From Methylococcales bacterium (lineage in GTDB: Bacteria; Pseudomonadota; Gammaproteobacteria; JABHGC01): 40,667 nucleotides of DNA. Shown here in pieces: positions 10,372 to 19,532 of this stretch (position 1 is its first letter; the number at the start of each line of letters is the position of its first letter). The stretch is from assembly GCA_018672285.1 (NCBI GenBank), contig JABHGC010000184.1:1-40667 (forward strand). The letters are read 5' to 3'. The notes under the pieces are model-generated. The model worked only from the letters and a program-made list of their open reading frames with translations. It had not been told where the DNA came from and ran no database searches. The translations under genes were made by a program, and so were the position numbers.

Positions 10372-12402
10372 ATGAGCAACAACACTCAAAACTGGCGTAT
10401 TGACATTGATACCGATAACCTCGCTTGGCTACACTTTGATAAAGCGGATGCCAGTACCAATGTATTGTCAAAAGATGTGCTTGCAGAACTGTCCGAAAAA
10501 GTCACTGAACTTGAAAACAGCAAAGCGAACTGCGTCATCATCGTATCAGACAAAGACAATGGCTTTATTGCAGGTGCGGATATTGAAGGGTTTACCGTAC
10601 TTAAAAATGCGGATGAAGGCGTCGCCCTCATTCAAGAAGCACAGCAACTTTTTGACCGCATAGAATCATTGCCCATGCCAACTTTGTGCGTTATCAATGG
10701 TTTTTGCTTAGGCGGCGGTCTTGAGTTGGCTCTATCATGTCGCTACCGTCTAGCACTTGATGACCCCAAAACCAAACTTGGCTTCCCAGAAGTCAACCTT
10801 GGCATATTCCCTGGGTTTGGTGGCAGCTTAAGAAGCACACAGTTATTAGGCGCACCAACCGCCATGAACATGATGCTAACGGGGCGCAATTTATCGGCAC
10901 GTGCCGCCCGTAAAGTCGGCTTAGTAGATGCCATTGCACCGCAACGATTATTACTACAAACAGCCAAACAAATGGCGCTGAAGCCACCATCACCTCATAA
11001 AGCCAGTTTTTTGCAACGCCTCACCAATAAAGCCATCATTCGTAACATTCTCGGCAACATGATGCGTAAGCAGGTCAGAAAAAAAGCCCGCCCAGAGCAT
11101 TACCCTGCTCCGTTCGCGCTAATAGACCACTGGGTCGAAAATGCGGGTCGTCGAGGCGACATGCTATTAGGAGAAGCCCATAAAGTGGCAGAACTCGTCA
11201 CAGGCCCTACCGCCAAAAACCTGATTGATGTGTTCTACATGATGGAGGCCATGAAGAGCCAAGGCAGTGCTAAGGACTGCAACGCACAACACGTCCATGT
11301 GATTGGCGCCGGCGTCATGGGCGGCGACATTGCCACATGGTGTGCCTTACAAGGGCTAACCGTTACCATTCAAGACCAAAAACCTGAGTTCTTAGTCAAC
11401 ATGATGACGCGTGCTCACAAGCTATTTAAGCGCAAACTAAAACAACCAAGACTCATTCGTGAAGCCCTCGACCGCATTGTTCCAGACATCGAAGGCCTTG
11501 GCGTACAACATGCCGACGTGGTCATTGAAGCCATTTTTGAAAATGTTGAAGCCAAGCATGCGCTGTATCAAAAATTAGAACCCGTCATGAAGCCCACCGC
11601 GTTACTGGCAACCAATACCTCCAGTATTCGCCTTGAGGTGCTTTCGACGTGTTTAGACAACCCAAGCCGTTTGGTCGGATTACATTTTTTTAACCCCGTC
11701 GCCATGATGCAATTGGTAGAAATTGTTAAAGCCGACAACACCGATGATGCCGTGGTCAAGCAAGCGTGTGACTTTGCCCGCAGGATCAGCCGTTTGCCAC
11801 TGCCCGTTAAAAGCGGCCCAGGATTTTTAGTCAATAGGGTATTGATGCCGTATTTAATGGAAGCAGTTACCCTCGTCGAAGAAGGTGTCCCTGCGCCGCT
11901 CATCGACAAAACAGCCAAATCCTTCGGTATGCCGATGGGCCCTATTGAACTGGCCGATACGGTTGGCTTAGATATATGCCTACATGTTGCAGAAATTCTC
12001 ACCCAAGACATGGATATCAACGTTCCAACAAGGCTCAAAGACATGGTCGAAAAAGGGCTATTAGGGGCTAAGAGTGGCCAAGGATTCTACCAGTACGAGA
12101 AAGGGAAAAAAGTCCCACAAGCGTCAGATGGCAACATGCCAAAGCATTTGCAGAACCGCTTAATGATGCGAATGATCAATGAAGCGGTGAGCTGTTTAGA
12201 CGAAGGTGTTGTTGAAAATCAGCAGTTACTCGATGCGGGTATTATTTTTGGCACAGGCTTTGCGCCCTTTAAAGGCGGCCCTATGCACCACATAAAAACT
12301 GAAGGTAAAGAGACAATGGTCAGCTTGCTGGATGAGTTAAGCACCACTTTCGGCGATCGCTTCAAGAAAGATGATGGTTGGAAATCATTAGAGATAGGAT
12401 AA
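10372..12402 (+). CDS. fadJ: Bifunctional enoyl-CoA hydratase / 3-hydroxyacyl-CoA dehydrogenase (FadJ-like)
   Basis: 676 aa; crotonase GFCLGGGLELALSCRYRLA, HAD Rossmann HVIGAGVMGGDIA, LVGLHFFNPVAMMQLVEIV. Confidence 0.9.
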   Translation: MSNNTQNWRIDIDTDNLAWLHFDKADASTNVLSKDVLAELSEKVTELENSKANCVIIVSDKDNGFIAGADIEGFTVLKNADEGVALIQEAQQLFDRIESLPMPTLCVINGFCLGGGLELALSCRYRLALDDPKTKLGFPEVNLGIFPGFGGSLRSTQLLGAPTAMNMMLTGRNLSARAARKVGLVDAIAPQRLLLQTAKQMALKPPSPHKASFLQRLTNKAIIRNILGNMMRKQVRKKARPEHYPAPFALIDHWVENAGRRGDMLLGEAHKVAELVTGPTAKNLIDVFYMMEAMKSQGSAKDCNAQHVHVIGAGVMGGDIATWCALQGLTVTIQDQKPEFLVNMMTRAHKLFKRKLKQPRLIREALDRIVPDIEGLGVQHADVVIEAIFENVEAKHALYQKLEPVMKPTALLATNTSSIRLEVLSTCLDNPSRLVGLHFFNPVAMMQLVEIVKADNTDDAVVKQACDFARRISRLPLPVKSGPGFLVNRVLMPYLMEAVTLVEEGVPAPLIDKTAKSFGMPMGPIELADTVGLDICLHVAEILTQDMDINVPTRLKDMVEKGLLGAKSGQGFYQYEKGKKVPQASDGNMPKHLQNRLMMRMINEAVSCLDEGVVENQQLLDAGIIFGTGFAPFKGGPMHHIKTEGKETMVSLLDELSTTFGDRFKKDDGWKSLEIG

Positions 12403-12469
12403 AACCACAGAAATTTGAAATGAATGCGTTTAAAGTTCAGCAAATAGAAACAGCTAATTAGGTTGAGTA

Positions 12470-14236
12470 ATGACAAAGACAACAGATTACATTAACTATG
12501 AAAACGTCTCATCATTAGCAGGTTTATTTGCTGAACGCATTAAACGCACCCCAAACAATATTGCTTACCAACAATACTGCAATGCCGTTAATCTTTGGCA
12601 CAGCTATACCTGGCAACAAATGGGTAGCATGATTGCGCTTATGCAAGCAGCCCTTGAAAACGAGCAGCTCACCAAAGGTGACCGCATTGCCATTATGCTG
12701 CCCAATTGCGTCGAGTGGGTTCAGTTTGACCAAGCCGCATTAGGCCTAGGGCTTGTGGTTGTCCCGCTATATATGAACGACCACCCTGATAATGTGGATT
12801 ATATTTTAGAGAATGCCTGCGCCCAAATTTTAATCGTCGACACTTTCGGCCAGTGGCAAGCCATCAAAGATGCGGGTGCACCTGAGTGCTTAAAAAAAGT
12901 CATTGTCCGCTCAAGTATCGATGTTGATAGCCATGACCTTATCGCCACACCACTAGAACAGTTCTTAGCAGGCCAAAGCGCTGGTGAGTTAAAAAATCAG
13001 GCCGCCAAGACTGATCTTGCCAGCATTGTCTACACCTCTGGTACAACAGGTAAACCGAAAGGCGTCATGCTCAGTCACAATAATATTTTATGGAATGCCT
13101 ATAGTGGATTGCAATCCATCAAAGTGTATACCAGCGACCACATGCTGTCTTTTCTGCCGTTATCACATACATTAGAACGGTCAATTGGTTACTACCTGAC
13201 GGTCATGTCGGGTTCCAGCACCTCTTTTTCACGCTCTGTACCGCAGCTAGCGGAAGATTTAATCACCCAGAAACCAACCATCTTAATTTCAGTACCCCGC
13301 ATTTTTGAGCGCGTTTATGCCAAGATACAACACGGTCTCGCGGCGAAGTCACCTGTTGCCCAGAGGCTATTTCAATTTGCCGTATCTACCGGCTGGAACA
13401 GATACCAACACCAACAAGGTAAACAGTCCTGGCAACCGTCGTTTTTACTGTGGCCAATTTTAAATACATTGGTTGCTAAAAAGGTCATGGCAAAACTCGG
13501 CGGCAACATGCGCTTTGCCATTGCTGGAGGCGCACCAATGTCTCCTGTGGTCGCCAAAACCTTTATCGGCCTGGGCCTGCCCATACTACAAGGGTATGGG
13601 CTCACAGAAACCAGCCCCGTAATCAGCGTTAACCCATTAGAAGACAATGACATCAACAGTGTTGGCACCCCTTTGCAGGACGTTGAACTTAAAATTGGCG
13701 AACAAGACGAGCTACTCACCAAAAGCCCTGGCGTTATGCAAGGCTACTGGAAGAATCCCACCGCCACCGCTGAGATCATCGATACGGATGGTTGGTTACA
13801 TACCGGTGACAAAGTCAGTATTGTGAATAATCACATCGTCATCACGGGTCGATTAAAAGAAATTATCGTCTTGTCCAATGGAGAAAAGCTTCCCCCAAGC
13901 GATATGGAGCAAGCCATTTGCCTCGCACCAAAGATTGAACAAGCACTCATCATTGGAGACAACCGGCCATACTTGTCTGCTTTAGTCGTATTAGCTAAGG
14001 AGGAATGGCCCGGTTTAGAAGAAGCCAATAGCAAGGCCATACAAAAGGAAGTGATCCAAATCATCCGAAAACAGCTGGCGCAGTTTCCAGGTTATGCAAA
14101 AGTCCATACCGTTTATTGCACGCTCCATGCTTGGACGGTCGAAAATGAATATTTAACCCCCACGCTCAAGCTGAAACGGTCTAAAATTATTGCTAACCAT
14201 AGCACTGAGATCGACACACTTTATGAAGGCCATTGA
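12470..14236 (+). CDS. AMP-dependent long-chain acyl-CoA synthetase
   Basis: 588 aa; SIVYTSGTTGKPKGVMLSH, QGYGLTETSPVISVN, GWLHTGD. Confidence 0.93.
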   Translation: MTKTTDYINYENVSSLAGLFAERIKRTPNNIAYQQYCNAVNLWHSYTWQQMGSMIALMQAALENEQLTKGDRIAIMLPNCVEWVQFDQAALGLGLVVVPLYMNDHPDNVDYILENACAQILIVDTFGQWQAIKDAGAPECLKKVIVRSSIDVDSHDLIATPLEQFLAGQSAGELKNQAAKTDLASIVYTSGTTGKPKGVMLSHNNILWNAYSGLQSIKVYTSDHMLSFLPLSHTLERSIGYYLTVMSGSSTSFSRSVPQLAEDLITQKPTILISVPRIFERVYAKIQHGLAAKSPVAQRLFQFAVSTGWNRYQHQQGKQSWQPSFLLWPILNTLVAKKVMAKLGGNMRFAIAGGAPMSPVVAKTFIGLGLPILQGYGLTETSPVISVNPLEDNDINSVGTPLQDVELKIGEQDELLTKSPGVMQGYWKNPTATAEIIDTDGWLHTGDKVSIVNNHIVITGRLKEIIVLSNGEKLPPSDMEQAICLAPKIEQALIIGDNRPYLSALVVLAKEEWPGLEEANSKAIQKEVIQIIRKQLAQFPGYAKVHTVYCTLHAWTVENEYLTPTLKLKRSKIIANHSTEIDTLYEGH

Positions 14237-15035
14237 CCAAGACACCATCGAGTTTCACCAAATTTTCCCAGAGCAACCGTTACCCACACTTGCCAGTGCA
14301 AGCACCGCTGAAATCCCGAAGCGGGCAAAGCACTTTTGCTTGCCGTTTAACACCGCAATGCAGCGTGGGGTTTTGTTATACCCGCCCATCAATTTTCAAG
14401 TGAAGCTTGAACAAGACCAATTACAACTTAAGCTACAAAAAGAAGATGGTTCAGACCACTGTATTCGCATTCAAAAAAATTCAGAAGAACCTCAAATAAC
14501 CTACCTGCTGCTGCAAGACCAATCAACAGAACAAAGCGAACGAGCACTGAGCTTCTACCGAGAAAAGCTGGTCGACACTGACATGCCAGATTGGTTAGAC
14601 CGCAATGATTTTGGCTTTTATGAAATCATGGTCAATGCTTTATACGAACCAGATGTGGATACTTTTTATCTGCAAATATGGCTAGGTGGCGCACTTAAAA
14701 CAGCACCAGGACAAAGCTTATGGTTTAAACAACCCACTAACCACAGCCCATACCTAGGTTACACGCATTTAGATGCCATTATAAAAACCGACCAATGGCA
14801 CGGCTGGCTCGCAACCGTTATTCGTATAGACACTGAAGATGAATGGATTAGCATCAAACGAGATACACCACTGAGCCAAGCTTTTTTATGTGAAGCAAAA
14901 CAGGAAACATTAACCACCATTCCCTCAAGCGAGGTCTCTAGTAGTACGGTATCTTTACCCGTAGAGTGGCATATATTGGACCCAAGTTACGGTCGAAAAC
15001 CGGGCAAGTATCAAAGAACGTATTCCGAAGAGTAA
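14223..15035 (+). CDS. Hypothetical protein in the beta-oxidation operon (possibly DUF6065-like)
   Basis: ORF 14190-15035; more plausible ATG at 14223 (MKAIDQDTIEFHQIFPEQPLPTLA) overlapping the upstream stop; motif LPFNTAMQRGVLLYPPINFQV. Confidence 0.6.
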   Translation: MKAIDQDTIEFHQIFPEQPLPTLASASTAEIPKRAKHFCLPFNTAMQRGVLLYPPINFQVKLEQDQLQLKLQKEDGSDHCIRIQKNSEEPQITYLLLQDQSTEQSERALSFYREKLVDTDMPDWLDRNDFGFYEIMVNALYEPDVDTFYLQIWLGGALKTAPGQSLWFKQPTNHSPYLGYTHLDAIIKTDQWHGWLATVIRIDTEDEWISIKRDTPLSQAFLCEAKQETLTTIPSSEVSSSTVSLPVEWHILDPSYGRKPGKYQRTYSEE

Positions 15036-15045
15036 GTGTAACAAT

Positions 15046-15084
15046 AAAAAGCCCTGATGTGCTCAGCGCACAACAGGGCTTTTT
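15046..15084. terminator. Bidirectional rho-independent terminator between convergent genes
   Basis: AAAAAGCCCTG A TGTGC TCAGC GCACA A CAGGGCTTTTT near-perfect hairpin with A- and T-tracts. Confidence 0.92.
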
Positions 15085-15098
15085 ATCGCCTTTAATCG

Positions 15099-16583
15099 CT
15101 ATTTTTCAACAGATATTAACTGAACAGAACCATCCTCTAAAATTTCAGTCATGTGACCTTTTGGCTCTTTTAAAAATAACAGGGTACTCACCAACACGGC
15201 AGCGGCAACAATGCCAACTGACATAAACAGCGCATGAGGCGAGCCTGTTTCAAGTAACACCAAACTAAAGGCAACCCCACCAACATTGCCATACGCACCC
15301 GCCATACCGGCTATTTGCCCTGTATATCGACGCTGAATTAAAGGCACCATGGCAAAAACAGCACCAGAACCGCCCTTAGCAAACACACCAGCGACTAAGG
15401 TAATCATAACCACCACACCGAGTGACCAAGTTGCCTCAACCTGACTCAGCAGTATAAAAGAAGCCGTGATACCAGAAAAGACAATCACTAATGTACGCTT
15501 ACGGCCAATTTTATCACTAATCCAACCACCGCCAGGGCGTGCCACTAAGTTAATGAAAGGGAACAACCCCGCCAAAATTGTTGCGAGTAGTTTATCTGCG
15601 CCAAAATAATCCACATAAAACAAAGCCAACATTTGCACCAAGATCAACTCAGTACCAAACGTCACCATATACGCCAGGTCCAATACGGCAACTTGTGAAA
15701 ATGAATAACGATGCAATTCAGGAACGGGTGCCGTAAAAATCGCCTTATTAATAGAAATGATTTTCCAAGACTGGAAAAAGTAAACCACGATCAATAATGC
15801 ATAAATACTATAAGATAAGGTGTTACCGATAAAATTTAACTTAGCGGGTGACAGCTTCCAGCACAACAAACCCAAAGCTAAGTACAAAGGAATGTTCATT
15901 AATAAGTAGAGTGCCAAATCCCCTTTACTCGTGACCTCAAGCCCACCCATTTTTTTCGGTTTGAAATAAGTAGAGCCTTTTGGATTATTTTGTACCGCAA
16001 AATAATAAAACACCCCGTATACAATAGAAATAGAGCCCGCAATCCCAACAGCAATTCTCCAACCGTCATCGCCGCCAAAAACACTTTGAGCTAAAAATGG
16101 CAATAAGATAATGCCTGCTGCGGAACCGAAGTTACCCCAACCGCCATATATCCCTTGTGCAAGCCCTGCTTCTTTCGCTGGAAACCACTCACCAATGATG
16201 CGAATACCCACCACAAACCCAGAGCCTACAAACCCTAACAAGAAGCGAGAAATGGCAATTTGCTGATAATTTTCTGCAAGCGCAAAGGTAAAGGTCACAA
16301 GACCACCTAGGATCAAGATGCCCGCAAACAAAAGCCTAGGCCCGTATTTATCAACCAACATCCCAACTATCACTCTTGATGGAATGGTTAATGCCAGGTT
16401 TAAGGCAATCAACGTATTCACTTCAACCGCTGATAAACCAAGTGTTTCACGAATAAACACCATTAGCCCCGCGTGTGAAAACCACACCATGAAACTAATA
16501 AAAAAGGCAATCCAAGTCAGATGCAGAACACGCATTTTCCCAGTAAAGGACAAAAGGTTAAATCGACTACTCACCTCATTCAT
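15099..16583 (-). CDS. narK: Major facilitator nitrate/nitrite transporter (NarK/NNP family)
   Basis: 494 aa, 12 TM-like; TWIAFFISFMVWFSHAGLM, RFLLGFVGSGFVVGIRIIGEWFPAKEAGLAQGIYGGWGNFGSAAG nitrate signature-like. Confidence 0.85.
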   Translation of the reverse strand: MNEVSSRFNLLSFTGKMRVLHLTWIAFFISFMVWFSHAGLMVFIRETLGLSAVEVNTLIALNLALTIPSRVIVGMLVDKYGPRLLFAGILILGGLVTFTFALAENYQQIAISRFLLGFVGSGFVVGIRIIGEWFPAKEAGLAQGIYGGWGNFGSAAGIILLPFLAQSVFGGDDGWRIAVGIAGSISIVYGVFYYFAVQNNPKGSTYFKPKKMGGLEVTSKGDLALYLLMNIPLYLALGLLCWKLSPAKLNFIGNTLSYSIYALLIVVYFFQSWKIISINKAIFTAPVPELHRYSFSQVAVLDLAYMVTFGTELILVQMLALFYVDYFGADKLLATILAGLFPFINLVARPGGGWISDKIGRKRTLVIVFSGITASFILLSQVEATWSLGVVVMITLVAGVFAKGGSGAVFAMVPLIQRRYTGQIAGMAGAYGNVGGVAFSLVLLETGSPHALFMSVGIVAAAVLVSTLLFLKEPKGHMTEILEDGSVQLISVEK

Positions 16584-16763
16584 TCCAGCTCTCCATGATA
16601 AAAAAATTATATAGTCTGCCCTAACAAATATTATGCCAATTATATTTTATCTATATTTAACAAGATGATAGAAGGAATTAGTAAGGGTAAGACTATTAAG
16701 GTGCACAGCATGTGCTCAATATTTCATGTATCAAAGCAAAACCCGCCCTAGCACACACATTTT

Positions 16764-16780
16764 TGAACCATTTTGGTGCA
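16764..16780. promoter_or_regulatory. NtrC-like dyad TGAACCA-TTT-TGGTGCA in narK upstream region
   Basis: 7-bp arms with one mismatch; resembles remembered NtrC sites (GCAC-N7-GTGC); no matching sigma-54 promoter found. Confidence 0.3.
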
Positions 16781-16934
16781 AAGAAAAGAAGTCAAAACCA
16801 CCACTCATAAAGAAGCTTGGTGAGCGACAACAAAATCCAAAGAGAATCTTCTAAAATTGACATAGTTCAGATTATGTTCAGGGAAACAGGCGCATTATAC
16901 AGACATGGAATATACATACAGACGGAGAAACCCC

Positions 16935-17306
16935 ATGAAAATCTATGCAACCATTATCGCAGTCAGTGTCATTTTATTTGGACTATCAGGTTGTGCTAAC
17001 CAACCATATTCACAAAACCAAAATGGCGGAGCAGTCATTGGTGGTATTCTTGGTGGCGTTTTAGGTAATCAAGTTGGGCACGGTAGAGGCAGAACTGCAG
17101 CAACGATTATTGGTACCATTGGCGGTGCGGCACTCGGTAGTAATGTCGGCCAATCAATGGACGATGTTAATCGAATGAAAGCTCAGCAATACCAAAGCCA
17201 AAGCCAGTATCGACAATATCAACCTAGAAAACGAATCCACGTTCATCACTATCATAACAACCATCGCTATGATAACAGCCACAATGATTACGACTACGAT
17301 TATTAA
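16935..17306 (+). CDS. Glycine-zipper lipoprotein
   Basis: MKIYATIIAVSVILFGLSGCANQ lipobox; GGAVIGGILGGVLGNQVGHGRGRTAATIIGTIGGAALGSNVG; His/Tyr/Asp-rich tail. Confidence 0.8.
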   Translation: MKIYATIIAVSVILFGLSGCANQPYSQNQNGGAVIGGILGGVLGNQVGHGRGRTAATIIGTIGGAALGSNVGQSMDDVNRMKAQQYQSQSQYRQYQPRKRIHVHHYHNNHRYDNSHNDYDYDY

Positions 17307-17335
17307 ACAAATAGTGTACTAAACGATTTCACATT

Positions 17336-17363
17336 AAAACCTAGCCTACGCGCTAGGTTTTTT
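17336..17363 (+). terminator. Rho-independent terminator
   Basis: AAAACCTAGC-CTACGC-GCTAGGTTTTTT. Confidence 0.85.
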
Positions 17364-17424
17364 ATTCGTGTTTTTACCCCAAAAATGGCAATATTCAGGT
17401 TTTCAATTAACCGGCCATCCTCCC

Positions 17425-18159
17425 ATGACAGTTTCTGAAACTGAATATCTTGCATCCTACAATATTCACGACTTTGATATTCCCCTAACCTCTGTTGATG
17501 TTGTTATTTTCACCTTACATGAGAATAAATTAAAAGCACTCATCGTCAAACGTGCAGAACATCCATTTATGCATCATTGGGCACTACCTGGTGGTTTTAG
17601 TGATTTACAATTAGATGACTCAATTGAGCAGACAGCCTATCGCAAATTATTTGAAAAAACCCAAGTAAGCTCACCCTACCTTGAGCAGCTTGAAACCGTT
17701 GGTAACAACAAGCGGGATCCGCGCGGTTGGTCTACGACCATTGTCTATTTTGCGCTCATTGCATCAGACAACGTAACGCTTCAGTCGGGTTCAGGCACGT
17801 CCGATGTAAAGTGGCTAGATATTGAAACATCTTGGCCACAACTTGCTTTTGACCATGCTGAATTATTAAAAAATGCCATTACCCGGCTTAGAAATAAAGT
17901 GGAGTATACCAACCTGCCCCTGCATTTGTTGCCCCAATCCTTTACATTATCTGAGCTTCAGAATGTATTTGAAATTGTATTAGGCCGCAAGGTGGATAAA
18001 AGTGCCTTTAGAAGGCGGATACGAGAAGCCGCTTTACTGGAAGAAATACCTGGAAAAATGAGACTGGGTAATAACCGACCTGCCCAGATGTATCAAGCAA
18101 AAGCCGAGAACTATTGCCATTATTTTAGCCGTAACATCATTGGTAAAACAACAAAATAA
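17425..18159 (+). CDS. NrtR-like protein: Nudix domain plus winged-helix C-terminal domain
   Basis: ORF 17368-18159; likely ATG 17425 (MTVSETEYLASYNIHDFDIPLTSVDVVIFTL); RNKVEYTNLPLHLLPQSFTLSELQNVFEIVLGRKVDKSAFRRRI is typical of the NrtR C-terminus. Confidence 0.8.
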   Translation: MTVSETEYLASYNIHDFDIPLTSVDVVIFTLHENKLKALIVKRAEHPFMHHWALPGGFSDLQLDDSIEQTAYRKLFEKTQVSSPYLEQLETVGNNKRDPRGWSTTIVYFALIASDNVTLQSGSGTSDVKWLDIETSWPQLAFDHAELLKNAITRLRNKVEYTNLPLHLLPQSFTLSELQNVFEIVLGRKVDKSAFRRRIREAALLEEIPGKMRLGNNRPAQMYQAKAENYCHYFSRNIIGKTTK

Positions 18160-18197
18160 CTGTAATTCCCTGTAATAGAGAAAACAGGCTTAAGCTA

Positions 18198-18312
18198 TAT
18201 ACTCACTTCAACCAACTGCAATACCTTTAACGGTATTGCATCGGCTTCGTGTTCTTCAGGCAACCCACCCTCTAATCGTAAGACTAGATGCCTGAACAAC
18301 ACGATTTTTTTT
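18198..18312 (+). ncRNA. Candidate small RNA (or structured 3'UTR) ending in a strong terminator
   Basis: TATACT at 18198-18203; hairpin TGCAATACC-TTTAAC-GGTATTGCA 18217-18240; long hairpin CGTGTTCTTCAGGCA...TGCCTGAACAACACG 18248-18303 followed by A then T8. Confidence 0.35.
18248..18312 (+). terminator. Rho-independent terminator with long stem
   Basis: 15-bp stem with one mismatch, 26-nt loop, T8 tract. Confidence 0.75.
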
Positions 18313-18419
18313 GCTTAAATTTTGACATTAGAAGAACTAAAAAACATCAAAATAACCATCAAAAGCGAAATAGTACATTAAACCTATTCCACTTTTAACT
18401 CACCAAGCACCGTTACACA

Positions 18420-19439
18420 CTAAGGCCTTTGATAAGGCTGGCGAGGCTGCCCCCAAGGATTAGCTTGATAAGGGTATTGCGGCTGCTGACCATACCTTGG
18501 TTGATAAGGGTTATAAGGCGCAGTGTATGCAGGCTGTTGTGGTGCAGCAGGTGCTACAGCTGCAGGCGTGGTAACCGCAGGCTCATGAATAATTTCAGGT
18601 GCCTTTTTCTCTTTGACAGGCCTAAACGTCACAGGATCTTGCGATGCTGATGTGTCTCCGGCTTTAACCTCAGGCTTACTCACGCTGGTAGTTGCTGATA
18701 CGGGTGATGTCGCAGGTGTTGTATCAGTGCTACTAGAGGGCACAACCACTTCAGGTTCTGTCGGCTTGTACACTTGCGTTTCAACTGCTGTACTGCCGGC
18801 TGACTCCGCTGGCAATGGTATCGCTTCCGTCGTCTCGCCAGTGGCTTGTTCAGCGTTCTCATCATCACTGTAAAGGTAATATACGATGGCAGAGATGCCT
18901 AAAACAATAATGAGTTTAGACATGAACCCCATCCCTTGTTTTTTAGGCAATTTTTTAGGTGCGTAAGGGTTCGCAGCAGCCTTAGGTGCCACAGCTGCTT
19001 TCGAAATTTCTTCAGCAGTGGGTTTAGCTGCCGCTTTTTCTGCAGGAGCAGCATCACTTGATTCAGCTTTATCCTCTACTTTTGCTGCAGGTTCCGCGGC
19101 TATAGCAGGCTCAGCTTTAGGCGGCTGTTCTGTTTTAGGCTCATCATTTACTGTTGCTGTCTGTTCAGCTTTTGCTGCTGCATCAACCTTGGCTGATTCT
19201 TCAACGACAGGCGCTGCACTATTTTCAGCGGCCGCAGAATCATCAACAACGACTTTTTTAGCCGTGACAACTGCAGCTGATTTTTTAACCGTACTACTGG
19301 TTTTTTTAACGGCTGCCTTTTTCTTAACCGAAGCTTTCTTTTTAGTTGCTGATTTTTTTGTTGAGGAAGTTGCAGATGCAGCTTTCTTTTTAGTGGCTGT
19401 TGATTTTTTTTTGGTGGCTGATTTTTTCTTTGTGACCAT
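18420..19439 (-). CDS. Lys/Ala-rich histone-H1-like N-terminus + acidic Ala-rich region + single TM + Pro/Gln/Tyr-rich C-terminus
   Basis: 339 aa; MVTKKKSATKKKSTATKKKAASAT...; TM MSKLIIVLGISAIVYYLY; tail PYNPYQPRYGQQPQYPYQANPWGQPRQPYQRP. Confidence 0.7.
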   Translation of the reverse strand: MVTKKKSATKKKSTATKKKAASATSSTKKSATKKKASVKKKAAVKKTSSTVKKSAAVVTAKKVVVDDSAAAENSAAPVVEESAKVDAAAKAEQTATVNDEPKTEQPPKAEPAIAAEPAAKVEDKAESSDAAPAEKAAAKPTAEEISKAAVAPKAAANPYAPKKLPKKQGMGFMSKLIIVLGISAIVYYLYSDDENAEQATGETTEAIPLPAESAGSTAVETQVYKPTEPEVVVPSSSTDTTPATSPVSATTSVSKPEVKAGDTSASQDPVTFRPVKEKKAPEIIHEPAVTTPAAVAPAAPQQPAYTAPYNPYQPRYGQQPQYPYQANPWGQPRQPYQRP

Positions 19440-19532
19440 ACGTCCTTTTCCTTCCCTATGCTATTGGAGAATCGCTGCAAGCGATGCTATCACAGACATC
19501 ATAGGGAAATACCCCGTACAAACGCAAGTATT

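Noticed and set aside
9085-12044. Minus-strand ORFs of 66-158 aa across the fad genes (e.g. 9085-9507, 9691-10080, 11568-12044)
   Set aside because: Shadow ORFs antisense to strong enzymes, Ser/Pro/Cys-rich nonsense composition.
16585-16780. Sigma-54 promoter for narK
   Set aside because: Best match AGGGCGGGTTTTGC has wrong GG-N-GC spacing and is badly placed relative to the NtrC-like site.
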